This document shows positions 19,367 through 29,323 of a stretch of DNA of 64,000 nucleotides, one piece after another; positions within the stretch are counted from its first letter, which is position 1; every line of letters starts with the position of its first letter. The stretch spans positions 1-64,000 of the forward strand of contig NZ_BMDS01000002.1 in assembly GCF_014635905.1 (NCBI RefSeq), given 5' to 3'. This DNA comes from Limosilactobacillus caviae (GTDB lineage Bacteria > Bacillota > Bacilli > Lactobacillales > Lactobacillaceae). The notes beneath the pieces are model-generated. The model worked only from the letters and a program-made list of their open reading frames with translations. It did no database searches and was not told where the DNA came from. Made by a program: the position numbers and the translations under genes.

Positions 19367-20110
19367 ATGAGTTTGACGGTTGATCAAATTAACAATAAAG
19401 AATTTAGTACTAAGATGCGGGGATACAATCCTGAAGAAGTTCAAGAATTCATTCAGGAAGTTTCACAAACTGTTCAAGAATTGATAACTGAAAATAATAA
19501 CTTACAGGAACAAGTACGGGCTAATGATAGTAAAATTAAGTACTTCGCTGACTTAAAGGATTCCTTGAACAAATCAATTCTTGTTGCACAAGAAGCAGCG
19601 GATAAGGTTAAGAATAATGCTAAACGTGAAGCAGATATTATGATTCGTGAAGCACAAAAACAAGCAACTGATATTGTTTCAGAGGCTAATGACAAATCAA
19701 ATCAAGTAATTGAAGATGCTGCTAACTCTACTAAGAAATTGACAAGTGAAACTAATGACCTTCGTAAGCAAACGCGGATCTTCCGTCAACGACTCCAAGT
19801 AATGCTTGAATCACAATTAGAAGTTATTAAGAGTAACGAATGGGATAAGCTTTTGGAAAATGATGATTTGAGTAAATATGATGAAATTGAAAAAATTTTG
19901 GGAAGTCGTCTTGACAGCAGTTCAGCAACCAGTGTAGAATCAACTGCAACAACTGCTAGTGAAGAACAACCTGCTCAATCAGAGCAACAATCAACTGCTC
20001 CTGCTGAACAGCCAGCAGAAGATGCTGCTCCAGCTTCAGAAGCTGATACCAATGATGATAAGGGGAGTTCACCTGAAACTGTTGTTGTCTTCCCAGATAA
20101 TAACAAGTAA
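19367..20110 (+). CDS. divIVA: Cell division initiation protein DivIVA
   Basis: 247 residues. The N-terminal lipid-binding domain is typical (SLTVDQINNKEFSTKMRGYN, PEEVQEFI). It is followed by a long coiled coil to about residue 170 and then a low-complexity tail of Glu, Gln, Ala, Ser and Thr to the C terminus (~180-247). DivIVA marks curved membrane at poles and septa. ATGGAGG precedes the ATG. It closes the division cluster; the ileS leader begins about 25 bases later. Confidence 0.94.
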   Translation: MSLTVDQINNKEFSTKMRGYNPEEVQEFIQEVSQTVQELITENNNLQEQVRANDSKIKYFADLKDSLNKSILVAQEAADKVKNNAKREADIMIREAQKQATDIVSEANDKSNQVIEDAANSTKKLTSETNDLRKQTRIFRQRLQVMLESQLEVIKSNEWDKLLENDDLSKYDEIEKILGSRLDSSSATSVESTATTASEEQPAQSEQQSTAPAEQPAEDAAPASEADTNDDKGSSPETVVVFPDNNK

Positions 20111-20135
20111 TATCACTAGTATCGTATTTTAATAA

Positions 20136-20372
20136 AATCGGTGAAGAGAAGTGGAATAATTAAATAACATTAAAGCGAGTCAACAATTGGTGAGAGGTTG
20201 ATAATGTTTAATTATTCCTGATCATCTCGGAGTACCTCATTTGAGCTTAGTAAGGTGAGGCGGTTCATTATCGTTATCTAATGACTTAAGGAAACTTTAA
20301 ATATTAAAGTTTTGAATCCGGGTGGTACCGCGAAGAAGCTTCGTCCCAGTAATGGGAAGAAGCTTTTTTTAT
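20136..20372 (+). promoter_or_regulatory. T-box leader of ileS (isoleucine-responsive)
   Basis: The T-box core GGGTGGTACCGCG is at 20320-20332. Its TGGT (20323-20326) would pair with the NCCA end of an uncharged tRNA with discriminator A, as expected for tRNA-Ile. Stem I is formed by GGAATAATTAAA and TTTAATTATTCC. Directly after it, ATC (20221-20223), an isoleucine codon followed by A, is the likely specifier. The terminator is AAGCTTCGTCCC/GGGAAGAAGCTT (20336-20365) plus a T run. Uncharged tRNA-Ile would favour the antiterminator and ileS expression. Confidence 0.95.
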
Positions 20373-20406
20373 TAAAATACAAGAATTGATGAAAGGGGTA
20401 ATTAAA

Positions 20407-23202
20407 ATGCGTGTTAAAGATACGTTAAACCTTGGCCGTACAAAATTTCCAATGCGTGGGAAATTACCTGTTACAGAAGCACAACGGGAACAGCTATGGG
20501 AAGAAAATAAAGTTTATGAATTACGACAAAAATTAAATGAGGGCAAGCCAACATTTGTCCTTCATGATGGCCCTCCATATGCTAATGGTAATATTCACAT
20601 TGGTCACGCAATGAATAAAATTTCTAAAGACTTTATTGTGCGTTACAAGTCCATGTCCGGATATCGTTCTCCTTACGTCCCCGGTTGGGATACTCACGGT
20701 TTACCGATTGAACACCAATTAACAAAATCTGGTTATGATCGAAAAAAGATGAGCTTAACGGAATTCCGTGACCTATGTCGAGAATATGCATTAAAGCAGG
20801 TTGACAAGCAACGAACTGACTTTAAGCGTTTAGGTGTCAGTGGTGAATGGGATCACCCATACCTTACTCTTGATAAAGAATTTGAAGCTGCTCAGATTCG
20901 CGTATTTGGTGAATTTGCAAAGAAGGGGCTTTTATATCAGGCTAAGAAGCCGGTATACTGGTCTTGGTCTTCAGAGTCTGCCTTGGCGGAAGCTGAAGTT
21001 GAATATCATGATGTTGTTGCTAAGACAGCTTTCTTTGCTGAACAAGTTAAAGATGGTAAAGGACGCTTAGACAATAATACATACATGGTTGTTTGGACTA
21101 CCACTCCATGGACAGTACCTGCTTCTGAAGCCGTTGCAGTTAATCCTAAATTTGATTATTCAGTTGTAAAACCTGCTAATGATGATCGGAAGTTTGTCGT
21201 TGCAACAGATCTTCTTGAAAAGTTAGCTGAAAAACTTGGGTGGGAAGATTATGAAGTTGTTGATCATTTTGCTGGTCAAGAGCTTGAAGGAATGACAACC
21301 CAACACCCATACCTTGACCGTGATCTCTTGGTAGGATTAGCCGATTATGTTACTGCTGATGCCGGTACCGGTTTAGTTCACACAGCTCCTGGTTATGGGG
21401 ACGATGACTACAACTTTGGTAAGAAATATGATTTGCCAATTTTTGCACCGATTACTGATCAAGGGGTATTAACAAAGGATAATGGTGAAGGATTTGAAGG
21501 TGTCTTCTACCAAGATGCTGATGATGTTTCCCTACAAAAGCTAGAAGAAAATAATGCATTGCTTCTTCAAGAACCGCTTCAACACAGCTACCCATTTGAT
21601 TGGCGGACAAAGAAACCAATCATTTTCCGGGCAACTGATCAATGGTTTGTTTCAATCGATAAGATGCGTCAAGATATTTTAGATGCTCTTGAAGATGTGA
21701 AGTACCATCCAGAATGGGGAAAGGTTCGTCTTCGTAACATGATCAAGGATCGTGGCGACTGGGTAATTTCTCGTCAACGTGTCTGGGGTGTACCGCTACC
21801 GGTATTCTATGCTGAAGATGGCACACCAATTATGGAAGAAGAAACAATTAATCATGTTGCTGACTTATTTGCTAAGTATGGTTCTAATGTTTGGTTTGAA
21901 CGGGATGCAAAAGATCTTTTGCCAGAAGGATATACTAATGAACATTCACCAAATGGTAAGTTTACTAAGGAAACTGACATTATGGATGTTTGGTTCGATT
22001 CTGGTTCTTCACATCAAGGTGTCTTAGCTGAACGTGATTACTTAACATATCCAGCAGATCTTTATCTTGAAGGATCTGACCAGTACCGTGGTTGGTTCAA
22101 TTCTAGTTTGATCACGAGTGTTGTTTGTTCTGGTCATGCTCCATACAAAGAAATTGTTTCGCAAGGATTTACGCTTGATAAGCGCGGCAACAAGATGAGT
22201 AAATCTCAAGGAAATGTTATTGACCCTAACAAAGTTGTTCAACAAATGGGTGCAGAAATTATTCGTTTATGGGTAATGAGTGCTGATACTTCTGCCGATG
22301 TACGGGTTTCGATGGGAACTTTCCAACAGATTTCTGAAGCTTACCGGAAATTAAGAAATACTTTCCGATTCTTACTAGCTAATACCGCTGATTTCAATCC
22401 AGAAGAAAATACCGTATCATACGAAAAACTTCAGTCAGTTGACAAATATATGCTGGTTAAGCTCAATCATTTCTTAAAGAAGATGCGGGAAGACTTTGAT
22501 AATTACGACTTCCTAAATGCATACAAGCTTTTAATCAATTTCGTTAATAATGACCTTTCTGCTTTCTACATGAACGTTGCAAAAGATGTCTTGTATATTG
22601 AAGCAGAAAACTCAGAAGTTCGTCGTTCAATGCAGACAGTCTTCTATGATATCTTATTGACACTGGTTAAGCTTCTTACCCCAGTTCTTCCTCATACCAC
22701 TGAAGAAGTCTGGAGTTATATGAATGAACCAGAAGACTTTGTTCAATTAACAGAAATTCCTGATCCACGTACTTTTGACAATGAAGAAGAATTATTGAAC
22801 AAGTGGGATGACTTTATGGAAGTTCGGTCACATGTACTCAAGAGTCTCGAAGAAGCACGGAATGCTAAATTAATTGGTAAGTCCCTTGAAGCACAAGTAG
22901 ACCTTTACTTAACAGATAGTCAAAAGCAATTGCTTGATAGTCTTAATGAAAATGTCCAATTGTTGCTCGGAGTTTCTGCCCTTCATGAACATGCCGCTGA
23001 TGAAGCTCCTGCTGATGTTGACCAATATAATGATGGTGTTGCAGTTAAGGTTACAACTGCTAAGGGTGAAACCTGTGCTCGTTGTCGAATGGTCAAAGAG
23101 GATGTTGGCAGTGATTCGGCTTACCCTGAACTATGTGCTCGTTGTGCTGCAATCGTTCGCAAGAATTTCCCTGAAACAGTTGATGAGGGCTTAGAAAACT
23201 AA
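20407..23202 (+). CDS. ileS: Isoleucyl-tRNA synthetase
   Basis: 931 residues, class I synthetase charging tRNA-Ile. The HIGH motif is HIGH (64-67) in [20 protein letters not shown] is at 596-600. An editing (CP1) domain with [11 protein letters not shown] lies between them. The C-terminal zinc finger has two CARC pairs (Cys890, Cys893, Cys910, Cys913), so this is the bacterial short form. The ATG at 20407 is preferred, with AAAGGGG 8 bases upstream; the frame opens 21 bases earlier. It is controlled by the T-box. Confidence 0.97.
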   Translation: MRVKDTLNLGRTKFPMRGKLPVTEAQREQLWEENKVYELRQKLNEGKPTFVLHDGPPYANGNIHIGHAMNKISKDFIVRYKSMSGYRSPYVPGWDTHGLPIEHQLTKSGYDRKKMSLTEFRDLCREYALKQVDKQRTDFKRLGVSGEWDHPYLTLDKEFEAAQIRVFGEFAKKGLLYQAKKPVYWSWSSESALAEAEVEYHDVVAKTAFFAEQVKDGKGRLDNNTYMVVWTTTPWTVPASEAVAVNPKFDYSVVKPANDDRKFVVATDLLEKLAEKLGWEDYEVVDHFAGQELEGMTTQHPYLDRDLLVGLADYVTADAGTGLVHTAPGYGDDDYNFGKKYDLPIFAPITDQGVLTKDNGEGFEGVFYQDADDVSLQKLEENNALLLQEPLQHSYPFDWRTKKPIIFRATDQWFVSIDKMRQDILDALEDVKYHPEWGKVRLRNMIKDRGDWVISRQRVWGVPLPVFYAEDGTPIMEEETINHVADLFAKYGSNVWFERDAKDLLPEGYTNEHSPNGKFTKETDIMDVWFDSGSSHQGVLAERDYLTYPADLYLEGSDQYRGWFNSSLITSVVCSGHAPYKEIVSQGFTLDKRGNKMSKSQGNVIDPNKVVQQMGAEIIRLWVMSADTSADVRVSMGTFQQISEAYRKLRNTFRFLLANTADFNPEENTVSYEKLQSVDKYMLVKLNHFLKKMREDFDNYDFLNAYKLLINFVNNDLSAFYMNVAKDVLYIEAENSEVRRSMQTVFYDILLTLVKLLTPVLPHTTEEVWSYMNEPEDFVQLTEIPDPRTFDNEEELLNKWDDFMEVRSHVLKSLEEARNAKLIGKSLEAQVDLYLTDSQKQLLDSLNENVQLLLGVSALHEHAADEAPADVDQYNDGVAVKVTTAKGETCARCRMVKEDVGSDSAYPELCARCAAIVRKNFPETVDEGLEN

Positions 23203-23262
23203 TAATATCTAAAAATTAGCGGATTTCGCTAACCGGTAAATGACAATTATTTTTAAGCGGTG

Positions 23263-23300
23263 TAAAATACCAAGTGACGCTTGTTGCTTGGTATTTTATT
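23263..23300. terminator. Hairpin between ileS and the cold-shock-domain gene
   Basis: TAAAATACCAAG (23263-23274) and CTTGGTATTTTA (23287-23298) pair perfectly around a 12-base loop, followed by TTTT. It can terminate ileS. It ends only ~4 bases before the GGAG ribosome site of the next gene, so it may also act as a leader element for it. Confidence 0.75.
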
Positions 23301-23316
23301 TTGGAGTTGGTAAAAA

Positions 23317-23520
23317 ATGCTCAAAGGAAGAGTTAAAAGTTTTGATGAACAAAAGGGGTGGGGATTTATTACAGTTCCTCACGAAGGTGAAATTTTTGTT
23401 CATTACAGCGGGATTGAAGGAACACGCCATCGGATCCTCCATCCGGGTGAAGAAGTATCGTTGGTAATTGTTCAAGGGAAAAAGGGACCGCAAGCAGCAC
23501 ATGTACGTGTTTTAGGATAA
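23317..23520 (+). CDS. Cold-shock-domain protein
   Basis: 67 residues, one CspA-type OB-fold domain. RNP1-like KGWGFITV and RNP2-like IFVHYSGIEG are present. It departs from the usual CspA start (GTVKWFN becomes GRVKSFD) and from the usual C-terminal half, so it is a divergent member. By family it would bind single-stranded RNA or DNA. GGAG lies ~11 bases before the ATG. nudF starts 13 bases later, suggesting co-transcription. Confidence 0.85.
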   Translation: MLKGRVKSFDEQKGWGFITVPHEGEIFVHYSGIEGTRHRILHPGEEVSLVIVQGKKGPQAAHVRVLG

Positions 23521-23533
23521 GGAAGGATTTTAT

Positions 23534-24085
23534 ATGGATTTTGAAGAACGTCCAATAAGCAGTAAAATAGTTTTTCATGGGCATTTAATTGATGTTGAAG
23601 TTCAACAAGTGATAACCCCATATGGAAATCAAACGCAACGAGAAATCGTTCATCATGCACCAGCAATCGCTATTTTAGCTCTTACTGCTGATGACAAAAT
23701 GATTCTTGAAAAACAGTGGCGGGCACCAATTGCGAAAACGACTCTTGAAATTCCTGCTGGAAAGCTTGATCAACGTGATGCTGATAATGCGGTTCATGCT
23801 GCTAAACGGGAATTAAACGAAGAAACACGGTATGAAGCAACAAACTTGAAAAAGGTCTCTTCATTCTATACTTCTGTTGGCTGCATGGATGAATACATGA
23901 CCCTATACTTAGCCACGGGATTAAAGCGTGTTACTACTGAACTGCCACAAGATCAGGATGAACAATTAGTTTTAAGCGAAGTAACTTTACCACAAGCACT
24001 TGAAATGATTGATCGGGGCGAAATTGAAGATGCTAAGACAATCATGGCAATCTATTACTGGCGAGGAATGAACAGACGTGGATAA
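23534..24085 (+). CDS. nudF: ADP-ribose pyrophosphatase (Nudix hydrolase)
   Basis: 183 residues. The family hydrolyses ADP-ribose to AMP and ribose 5-phosphate with Mg2+. The N-terminal strand region, IAILALTADDKMILEKQWR and LEIPAGKLDQ fit the ADPRase subgroup. The Nudix box is recognisable (AAKRELNEET) with its metal-binding RE..EE. Two details are unusual: two extra residues before the RE, and Arg in place of the usual Gly after EET. The following small gene overlaps its stop by 8 bases. Confidence 0.87.
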   Translation: MDFEERPISSKIVFHGHLIDVEVQQVITPYGNQTQREIVHHAPAIAILALTADDKMILEKQWRAPIAKTTLEIPAGKLDQRDADNAVHAAKRELNEETRYEATNLKKVSSFYTSVGCMDEYMTLYLATGLKRVTTELPQDQDEQLVLSEVTLPQALEMIDRGEIEDAKTIMAIYYWRGMNRRG

Positions 24086-24347
24086 TAAACAACAAGATGA
24101 GCAGCAATCACGGATGTCGCGTAGTCAATACCGTCAACAACAGCGACAAGCAGAACAGCAATCAAGTGATGAACCATTAACAGGGGCAGCTGACCACATT
24201 TATAGTCGAGAGGCTGCAGCTGGTCAACGTCATGATGAAACGGTTGCAGAAAAGACGGCACGATTAAAACGACGACTAAATATAGCAATCGTTGCCCTGA
24301 TTGTAGCAATTATTATTGTTTACTTAATATTATTTTATGTTGGATAA
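24078..24347 (+). CDS. Small protein with C-terminal membrane anchor, unknown function
   Basis: 89 residues from a GTG that overlaps the end of nudF. The first ~65 residues are very hydrophilic and Gln/Arg/Glu-rich (SRSQYRQQQRQAEQQ), and one hydrophobic segment (~68-88, IAIVALIVAIIIVYLILFYV) ends the protein, so it should be tail-anchored with the N terminus inside. I do not recognise a named family. The tight spacing between nudF and mtnN indicates one operon. Confidence 0.75.
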   Translation: MDNKQQDEQQSRMSRSQYRQQQRQAEQQSSDEPLTGAADHIYSREAAAGQRHDETVAEKTARLKRRLNIAIVALIVAIIIVYLILFYVG

Positions 24348-24358
24348 AGGAGAAAATT

Positions 24359-25054
24359 ATGCGATTTGGAATTATTTGTGCAATGCCAGAAGAGATTAAA
24401 GAACTAACTGCAAAGCTCACGGCAAGGCAAGAAAAGCGAATTGGCGGAAAAGAATACCTTTTTGGCAAGATTAATAACCAAGAAGTTGTTCTTGTCGAAT
24501 CTGGAATTGGTAAGGTTGAGGCTGGAATAACCACTGAACACCTAATTACTGATTGTGGAGCTGATGTCGTAATTAATTCAGGTTCAGCTGGAGGAATTGG
24601 CGCGGGATTGCATGTTGGTGATATTGTAATCTCAACAGAAACAGCTTATCACGATGTTGACGCAACTGCCTTTAATTACCGTTATGGCCAGTTGCCAGGA
24701 AAAGAACCACGATTTAAAGCATCAGAACAATGGGGCAAGGCCTTAGAAAAAGCGGGCGAAAAAACTGGCTTAAATGTAAAACGCGGTTTGATTGTTTCTG
24801 GTGATCAATTTATTGCAAGTACAGATGCAATAAAAGGAATTCTAAATCATTTTCCAGACGCGCTTTCTAGCGAAATGGAAGGAGCAGCTGTTGGCCAAGT
24901 CGCAACTGACCACCACGTTCCATATGTTGTAGTGCGTGCAATGTCTGATACGGGTGATGAAGATGCTGGTGTTAGTTTTGATGATTTTATCATTGATGCC
25001 GGAAAACGTTCAGCAAACATGCTATTACAGCTTTTCGGCGATTTAGATAAGTAA
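24359..25054 (+). CDS. mtnN: 5'-methylthioadenosine/S-adenosylhomocysteine nucleosidase
   Basis: 231 residues, the normal length. It cleaves adenine from MTA and SAH, recycling the by-products of SAM reactions and yielding S-ribosylhomocysteine for LuxS. Visible motifs are IICAMPEEIKEL, VESGIGKVEAG, NSGSAGGIGAGLHVGDIVIS, SGDQFI, the purine-site Glu in SEMEGAAVGQVA, and SDTGDEDA. AAAGGAG precedes the ATG. It lies next to the cysteine desulfurase. Confidence 0.95.
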   Translation: MRFGIICAMPEEIKELTAKLTARQEKRIGGKEYLFGKINNQEVVLVESGIGKVEAGITTEHLITDCGADVVINSGSAGGIGAGLHVGDIVISTETAYHDVDATAFNYRYGQLPGKEPRFKASEQWGKALEKAGEKTGLNVKRGLIVSGDQFIASTDAIKGILNHFPDALSSEMEGAAVGQVATDHHVPYVVVRAMSDTGDEDAGVSFDDFIIDAGKRSANMLLQLFGDLDK

Positions 25055-25079
25055 TACGTAAATGGAAGGATGAAAACTT

Positions 25080-26234
25080 GTGAGTGAGATTTATTTGGAT
25101 AATGCAGCAACAACCCCGATGACCCCGGAAGTGATTGCCGAGGTAACCAAACAAATGCAAGAATCGTGGGGGAATGCTTCCACTGGTTACTCATATGGTC
25201 GGCACGCTAAATTAGTGATGGAAGACAGCCGTCATGTTTTAGCACAAAGTATTAATGCTGATGATAATGAAATTGTGTTTACTAGCGGGGGAACAGAGAG
25301 TGATAATACTGCCATTATTCAAACAGCTTTTAAGCGGCAAAAACTTGGTAAGCATATTATCACAACCGCAATTGAGCACGAGGCCGTTTTAAAACCGCTT
25401 CACTTTCTAGAAGAACACGGTTTTGAGGTAACGTACCTGCCAGTTGATGAAAATGGTAATATCTCAATTGATGATTTTAAGGCTGCCCTTCGTGATGATA
25501 CGATTTTAGTAACTATCATGATGGAAAATAATGAAGTTGGTAGTCAAATGCCTATTCATGAAATTGGCGAAATCTTGAAAGACCATCAAGCGTGGTTTCA
25601 TACAGATGCTGTTCAAGCATATGGTCTCTTACCAATTGATGTGAAGGCGGATCACATTGATATGCTTTCAACGTCAGCTCATAAAATTAATGGCCCCAAA
25701 ATGATGGGATTCTTATATCGGCGTGACGGTATTAGTTTTCCAAGTTTCATTAAGGGGGGCGACCAAGAAACTAAACGACGCGCCGGAACTGAAAATGTTC
25801 CCGGTATTGCAGGTTTTGCTAAAGCTGTAGAATTGAATACTCCAGAGGTAAAAGAAGAGCGGCGCAACCGATATTATGAGTTTAAACAGAAGATTGTCGA
25901 CGCACTTAAGGAAAATAATGTTAACTTTGAAATTAATGGTCAAATTAATAAAACGCATGTCCTTAATTTATGGTTTAAAGGAATTTCAACCTATGTAATT
26001 CAAACAGACCTTGATCTTGCAGGAATTGCAGTTTCAGGTGGTTCCGCATGTACTGCAGGAAGTATTGAGCCTTCACATGTCTTAACAGCGATGTTTGGTC
26101 CAGATAGTCCACGAATTAGTGAGTCGATTCGAATTAGTTTTGGTGGTTTAAATACTGAAGAAGATATCGATAAATTAATTTCAACGATTATTAAAATTGT
26201 TGAAAAGCTAAAACAAATTAATGGAGAAAAATAA
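25080..26234 (+). CDS. iscS: Cysteine desulfurase (NifS/IscS-like)
   Basis: 384 residues, PLP-dependent class V aminotransferase fold. It moves sulfur from cysteine to an active-site cysteine for delivery to acceptors. Visible are YLDNAATTPMTPEV, TSGGTESDN, the PLP lysine in STSAHKINGPKMMGFLY, and the catalytic cysteine in SGGSACTAGS. The GTG start has GGAAGGA upstream. DUF1831 and mnmA follow, so the likely acceptor is MnmA for tRNA 2-thiouridine (inference from context). Confidence 0.92.
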   Translation: MSEIYLDNAATTPMTPEVIAEVTKQMQESWGNASTGYSYGRHAKLVMEDSRHVLAQSINADDNEIVFTSGGTESDNTAIIQTAFKRQKLGKHIITTAIEHEAVLKPLHFLEEHGFEVTYLPVDENGNISIDDFKAALRDDTILVTIMMENNEVGSQMPIHEIGEILKDHQAWFHTDAVQAYGLLPIDVKADHIDMLSTSAHKINGPKMMGFLYRRDGISFPSFIKGGDQETKRRAGTENVPGIAGFAKAVELNTPEVKEERRNRYYEFKQKIVDALKENNVNFEINGQINKTHVLNLWFKGISTYVIQTDLDLAGIAVSGGSACTAGSIEPSHVLTAMFGPDSPRISESIRISFGGLNTEEDIDKLISTIIKIVEKLKQINGEK

Positions 26235-26235
26235 A

Positions 26236-26574
26236 ATGGAATTTACAAAAACAGTCCAGATTTCTGGTGATAAGGATAAATATTCGATTAGCCCGGCAAT
26301 AAAAAAATATGCGTTGCTTGACCTTGGCTTTGAGCAAACTAAACGTGGGAATTTTGAATATCTTGGAAGCCTTGATACTGATAATCCATTTAAACCGGTC
26401 GCTCGTCTTCGTATTTTGATTAATAGTAATCTAGATGGTTTTAAAATGGAGACACTCTCAGGAAATGGTTTGCGGAAAGTTAATATTTTTAATCATCAAC
26501 GCGCAAATGAATTTGTTCAACAATATCATTATATTTTAGATGAGATGGTTGCCCGACAAATATTTACTAAATAA
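26236..26574 (+). CDS. DUF1831 family protein
   Basis: 112 residues, cytoplasmic, no membrane segment. It starts MEFTKTVQISGDKDKYS and ends with QYHYILDEMVARQIF, matching the DUF1831 proteins found beside cysteine desulfurase in lactobacilli. Function is unknown. The ATG at 26236 lies one base after the iscS stop and uses ATGGAG at 26221-26226 as ribosome site; the frame's earlier ATG (26221) lacks one. Translation is probably coupled to iscS. Confidence 0.8.
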   Translation: MEFTKTVQISGDKDKYSISPAIKKYALLDLGFEQTKRGNFEYLGSLDTDNPFKPVARLRILINSNLDGFKMETLSGNGLRKVNIFNHQRANEFVQQYHYILDEMVARQIFTK

Positions 26575-26599
26575 AAACTGTGCAGGCACGGTAATACTC

Positions 26600-26608
26600 T
26601 GGTACAAT
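26600..26608 (+). promoter_or_regulatory. Extended -10 promoter element of mnmA
   Basis: TGGTACAAT is an extended -10 box (TGN plus TACAAT). No strong -35 lies 17 bases upstream. It sits 74 bases before the mnmA start. A small inverted repeat TAGATT/AATCTA (about 26641-26659) lies in the leader. Confidence 0.5.
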
Positions 26609-26678
26609 TGTTATCACTGGATGCATGCGACCTTCAATCGTAGATTATTCCAGAATCTATACGAAATGATGGTGATAA

Positions 26679-27815
<1,137 letters not shown>

Positions 27816-27829
27816 TTCATATTTAAACC

Positions 27830-27867
27830 TTAAGAGGGCAGAAGTAAGTTAGCTTTTGCCTTCTTAA
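27830..27867 (+). terminator. Terminator after mnmA
   Basis: TTAAGAGGGCA (27830-27840) pairs with TGCCTTCTTAA (27857-27867) with one G-U pair. The T tract is poor, so termination may be weak. Confidence 0.55.
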
Positions 27868-27948
27868 ATATACATAAGATAATAACTCTGTGATAAACAA
27901 TTGCCGCAAACTCTGGTAAGATAGTAAATAAAAGGAGTAACGACAGAG

Positions 27949-28605
27949 ATGACAAAAGTTTACTTAATTCGGCACGGGAAAACGCAATGGAATTTAGAAT
28001 CTCGTTATCAAGGTGCCAATGGTGACTCACCATTATTAAAGAATAGTTATCGTGAAATTGAATTACTAGCGGGTTCTCTACAAAAAGTCCCCTTTGCGCA
28101 CGCATATACTAGTCCTTTAAAGCGTGCACAAAAGACGGCACAGGCTTTGTTAATCCATTTAAATCAAGATATTCCGTTGACAATCGATAGCCGATTAAAG
28201 GAATTCAACCTTGGAGAGATGGAGGGGATGCACTTTGAAGATGTTGCTGCAAAGTGGCCTGAAGTCTTAAAGAACTTTCGTCATCACCCTGATAAGTACG
28301 ATGAATCGTTAGTTAAAGGTGAAAGCTTTGCTGCAGTAATTACACGTTTTCGGGCGGCAATTGAAGAATATTGCCGGCGGTACCCTGACGGTAATATTTT
28401 AATTATTTCACATGGTGCTGCTTTAAATGCGGCTATTAATGCATTAATTGGTACTCCTCTCGCGCACTTGAAAGACCGTGGCGGATTAAGCAATACCTCG
28501 ACAACTATCCTTACAACTGAAGATGCTAGTCATTTCAGACTAGAAAAATGGAATGATACATCTTACCTTCACAAAAATAAGGTTGATCCAACCGATACCA
28601 TTTAA
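27949..28605 (+). CDS. Histidine phosphatase family protein (phosphoglycerate-mutase-like)
   Basis: 218 residues. The catalytic RHG motif is at residues 8-10 (VYLIRHGKTQWN), the conserved Glu region is FNLGEMEGM, and the second catalytic His is in ISHGAALNA. The family includes cofactor-dependent mutases and broad phosphatases; the short length and sequence fit the phosphatase branch. The substrate cannot be read from the sequence. AAAAGGAG precedes the ATG. Confidence 0.88.
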   Translation: MTKVYLIRHGKTQWNLESRYQGANGDSPLLKNSYREIELLAGSLQKVPFAHAYTSPLKRAQKTAQALLIHLNQDIPLTIDSRLKEFNLGEMEGMHFEDVAAKWPEVLKNFRHHPDKYDESLVKGESFAAVITRFRAAIEEYCRRYPDGNILIISHGAALNAAINALIGTPLAHLKDRGGLSNTSTTILTTEDASHFRLEKWNDTSYLHKNKVDPTDTI

Positions 28606-28618
28606 GAGGTGATATTTA

Positions 28619-29302
28619 ATGACAGAGAAAAAAGACTTTCGCGATCCTAAGAAAAAGGAAACGGAGAAATTAGTTCATAAATTAGTAGAAGCAATCGATG
28701 AACACCCAGAAAAAGTAAATAATTACTATGATTTAGGTTCTTTGTTAACCCGGTTAAATGATTATCAACAGGCAGAAGAACTTTTTATGAAGGCCTTAGG
28801 AATTTTTGAAGCTAAGGGCGATACGGATGCTATGAATCTTTTGAACTATGGACTCGGCAATCTTTACTATGAAGTTGGTAAAGTCAATGCAGCTATTAAT
28901 CTTTATAACAAAATTGATGATCCAAAGCTAAAGGGAGATTCATACCTTATGTTAGCGCAAAGCTATATGAAGAAGGGGCAGCACAAACAAGCAGTTGCTT
29001 ATGGGTTAACGGCTCTTGAATTACGTTCCGACGATCCTGAAATTAATCAGGTAATTGGAGATTCATTATTAGCACTTGGTGAATTTAAGCAAGCAAAAAC
29101 TTATTATGATGCAATCCTCAAATATCATCCTGGTCGTGCAGATACGCAATTTAATCGGGGGATTGTTGCAATGGTACTTGGTGAGCCGTACAAGGATTAT
29201 CTTGCTCAAGCTAAACAGTTAGATCCAAGCTATTACCATAAGAGTGAACGGCGACTAAATGATATTGAAAAGACGCTTCAAACAACTCAAAAGAAAGATT
29301 AG
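28619..29302 (+). CDS. Tetratricopeptide-repeat protein
   Basis: 227 residues, soluble and largely helical. At least four to five TPR-like units are visible (NYYDLGSLLTRLNDYQQAEE, NYGLGNLYYEVGKVNAAINL, LMLAQSYMKKGQHKQAVAYG, IGDSLLALGEFKQAKTYYDA). It is a likely protein-protein interaction scaffold of unknown partner. GAGGTG precedes the ATG. It lies 13 bases after the phosphatase and 21 bases before recD2, so the three form an operon. Confidence 0.87.
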   Translation: MTEKKDFRDPKKKETEKLVHKLVEAIDEHPEKVNNYYDLGSLLTRLNDYQQAEELFMKALGIFEAKGDTDAMNLLNYGLGNLYYEVGKVNAAINLYNKIDDPKLKGDSYLMLAQSYMKKGQHKQAVAYGLTALELRSDDPEINQVIGDSLLALGEFKQAKTYYDAILKYHPGRADTQFNRGIVAMVLGEPYKDYLAQAKQLDPSYYHKSERRLNDIEKTLQTTQKKD

Positions 29303-29323
29303 TAACGTGAAAGGATGACTTCT

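Noticed and set aside
23240-23467. 75-codon plus-strand frame near the cold-shock gene
   Set aside because: It is out of phase with the cold-shock protein, which has clear RNP motifs and its own ribosome site.
24847-25194. 115-codon minus-strand frame across mtnN and iscS
   Set aside because: It spans two well-identified plus-strand genes and has no start signal.
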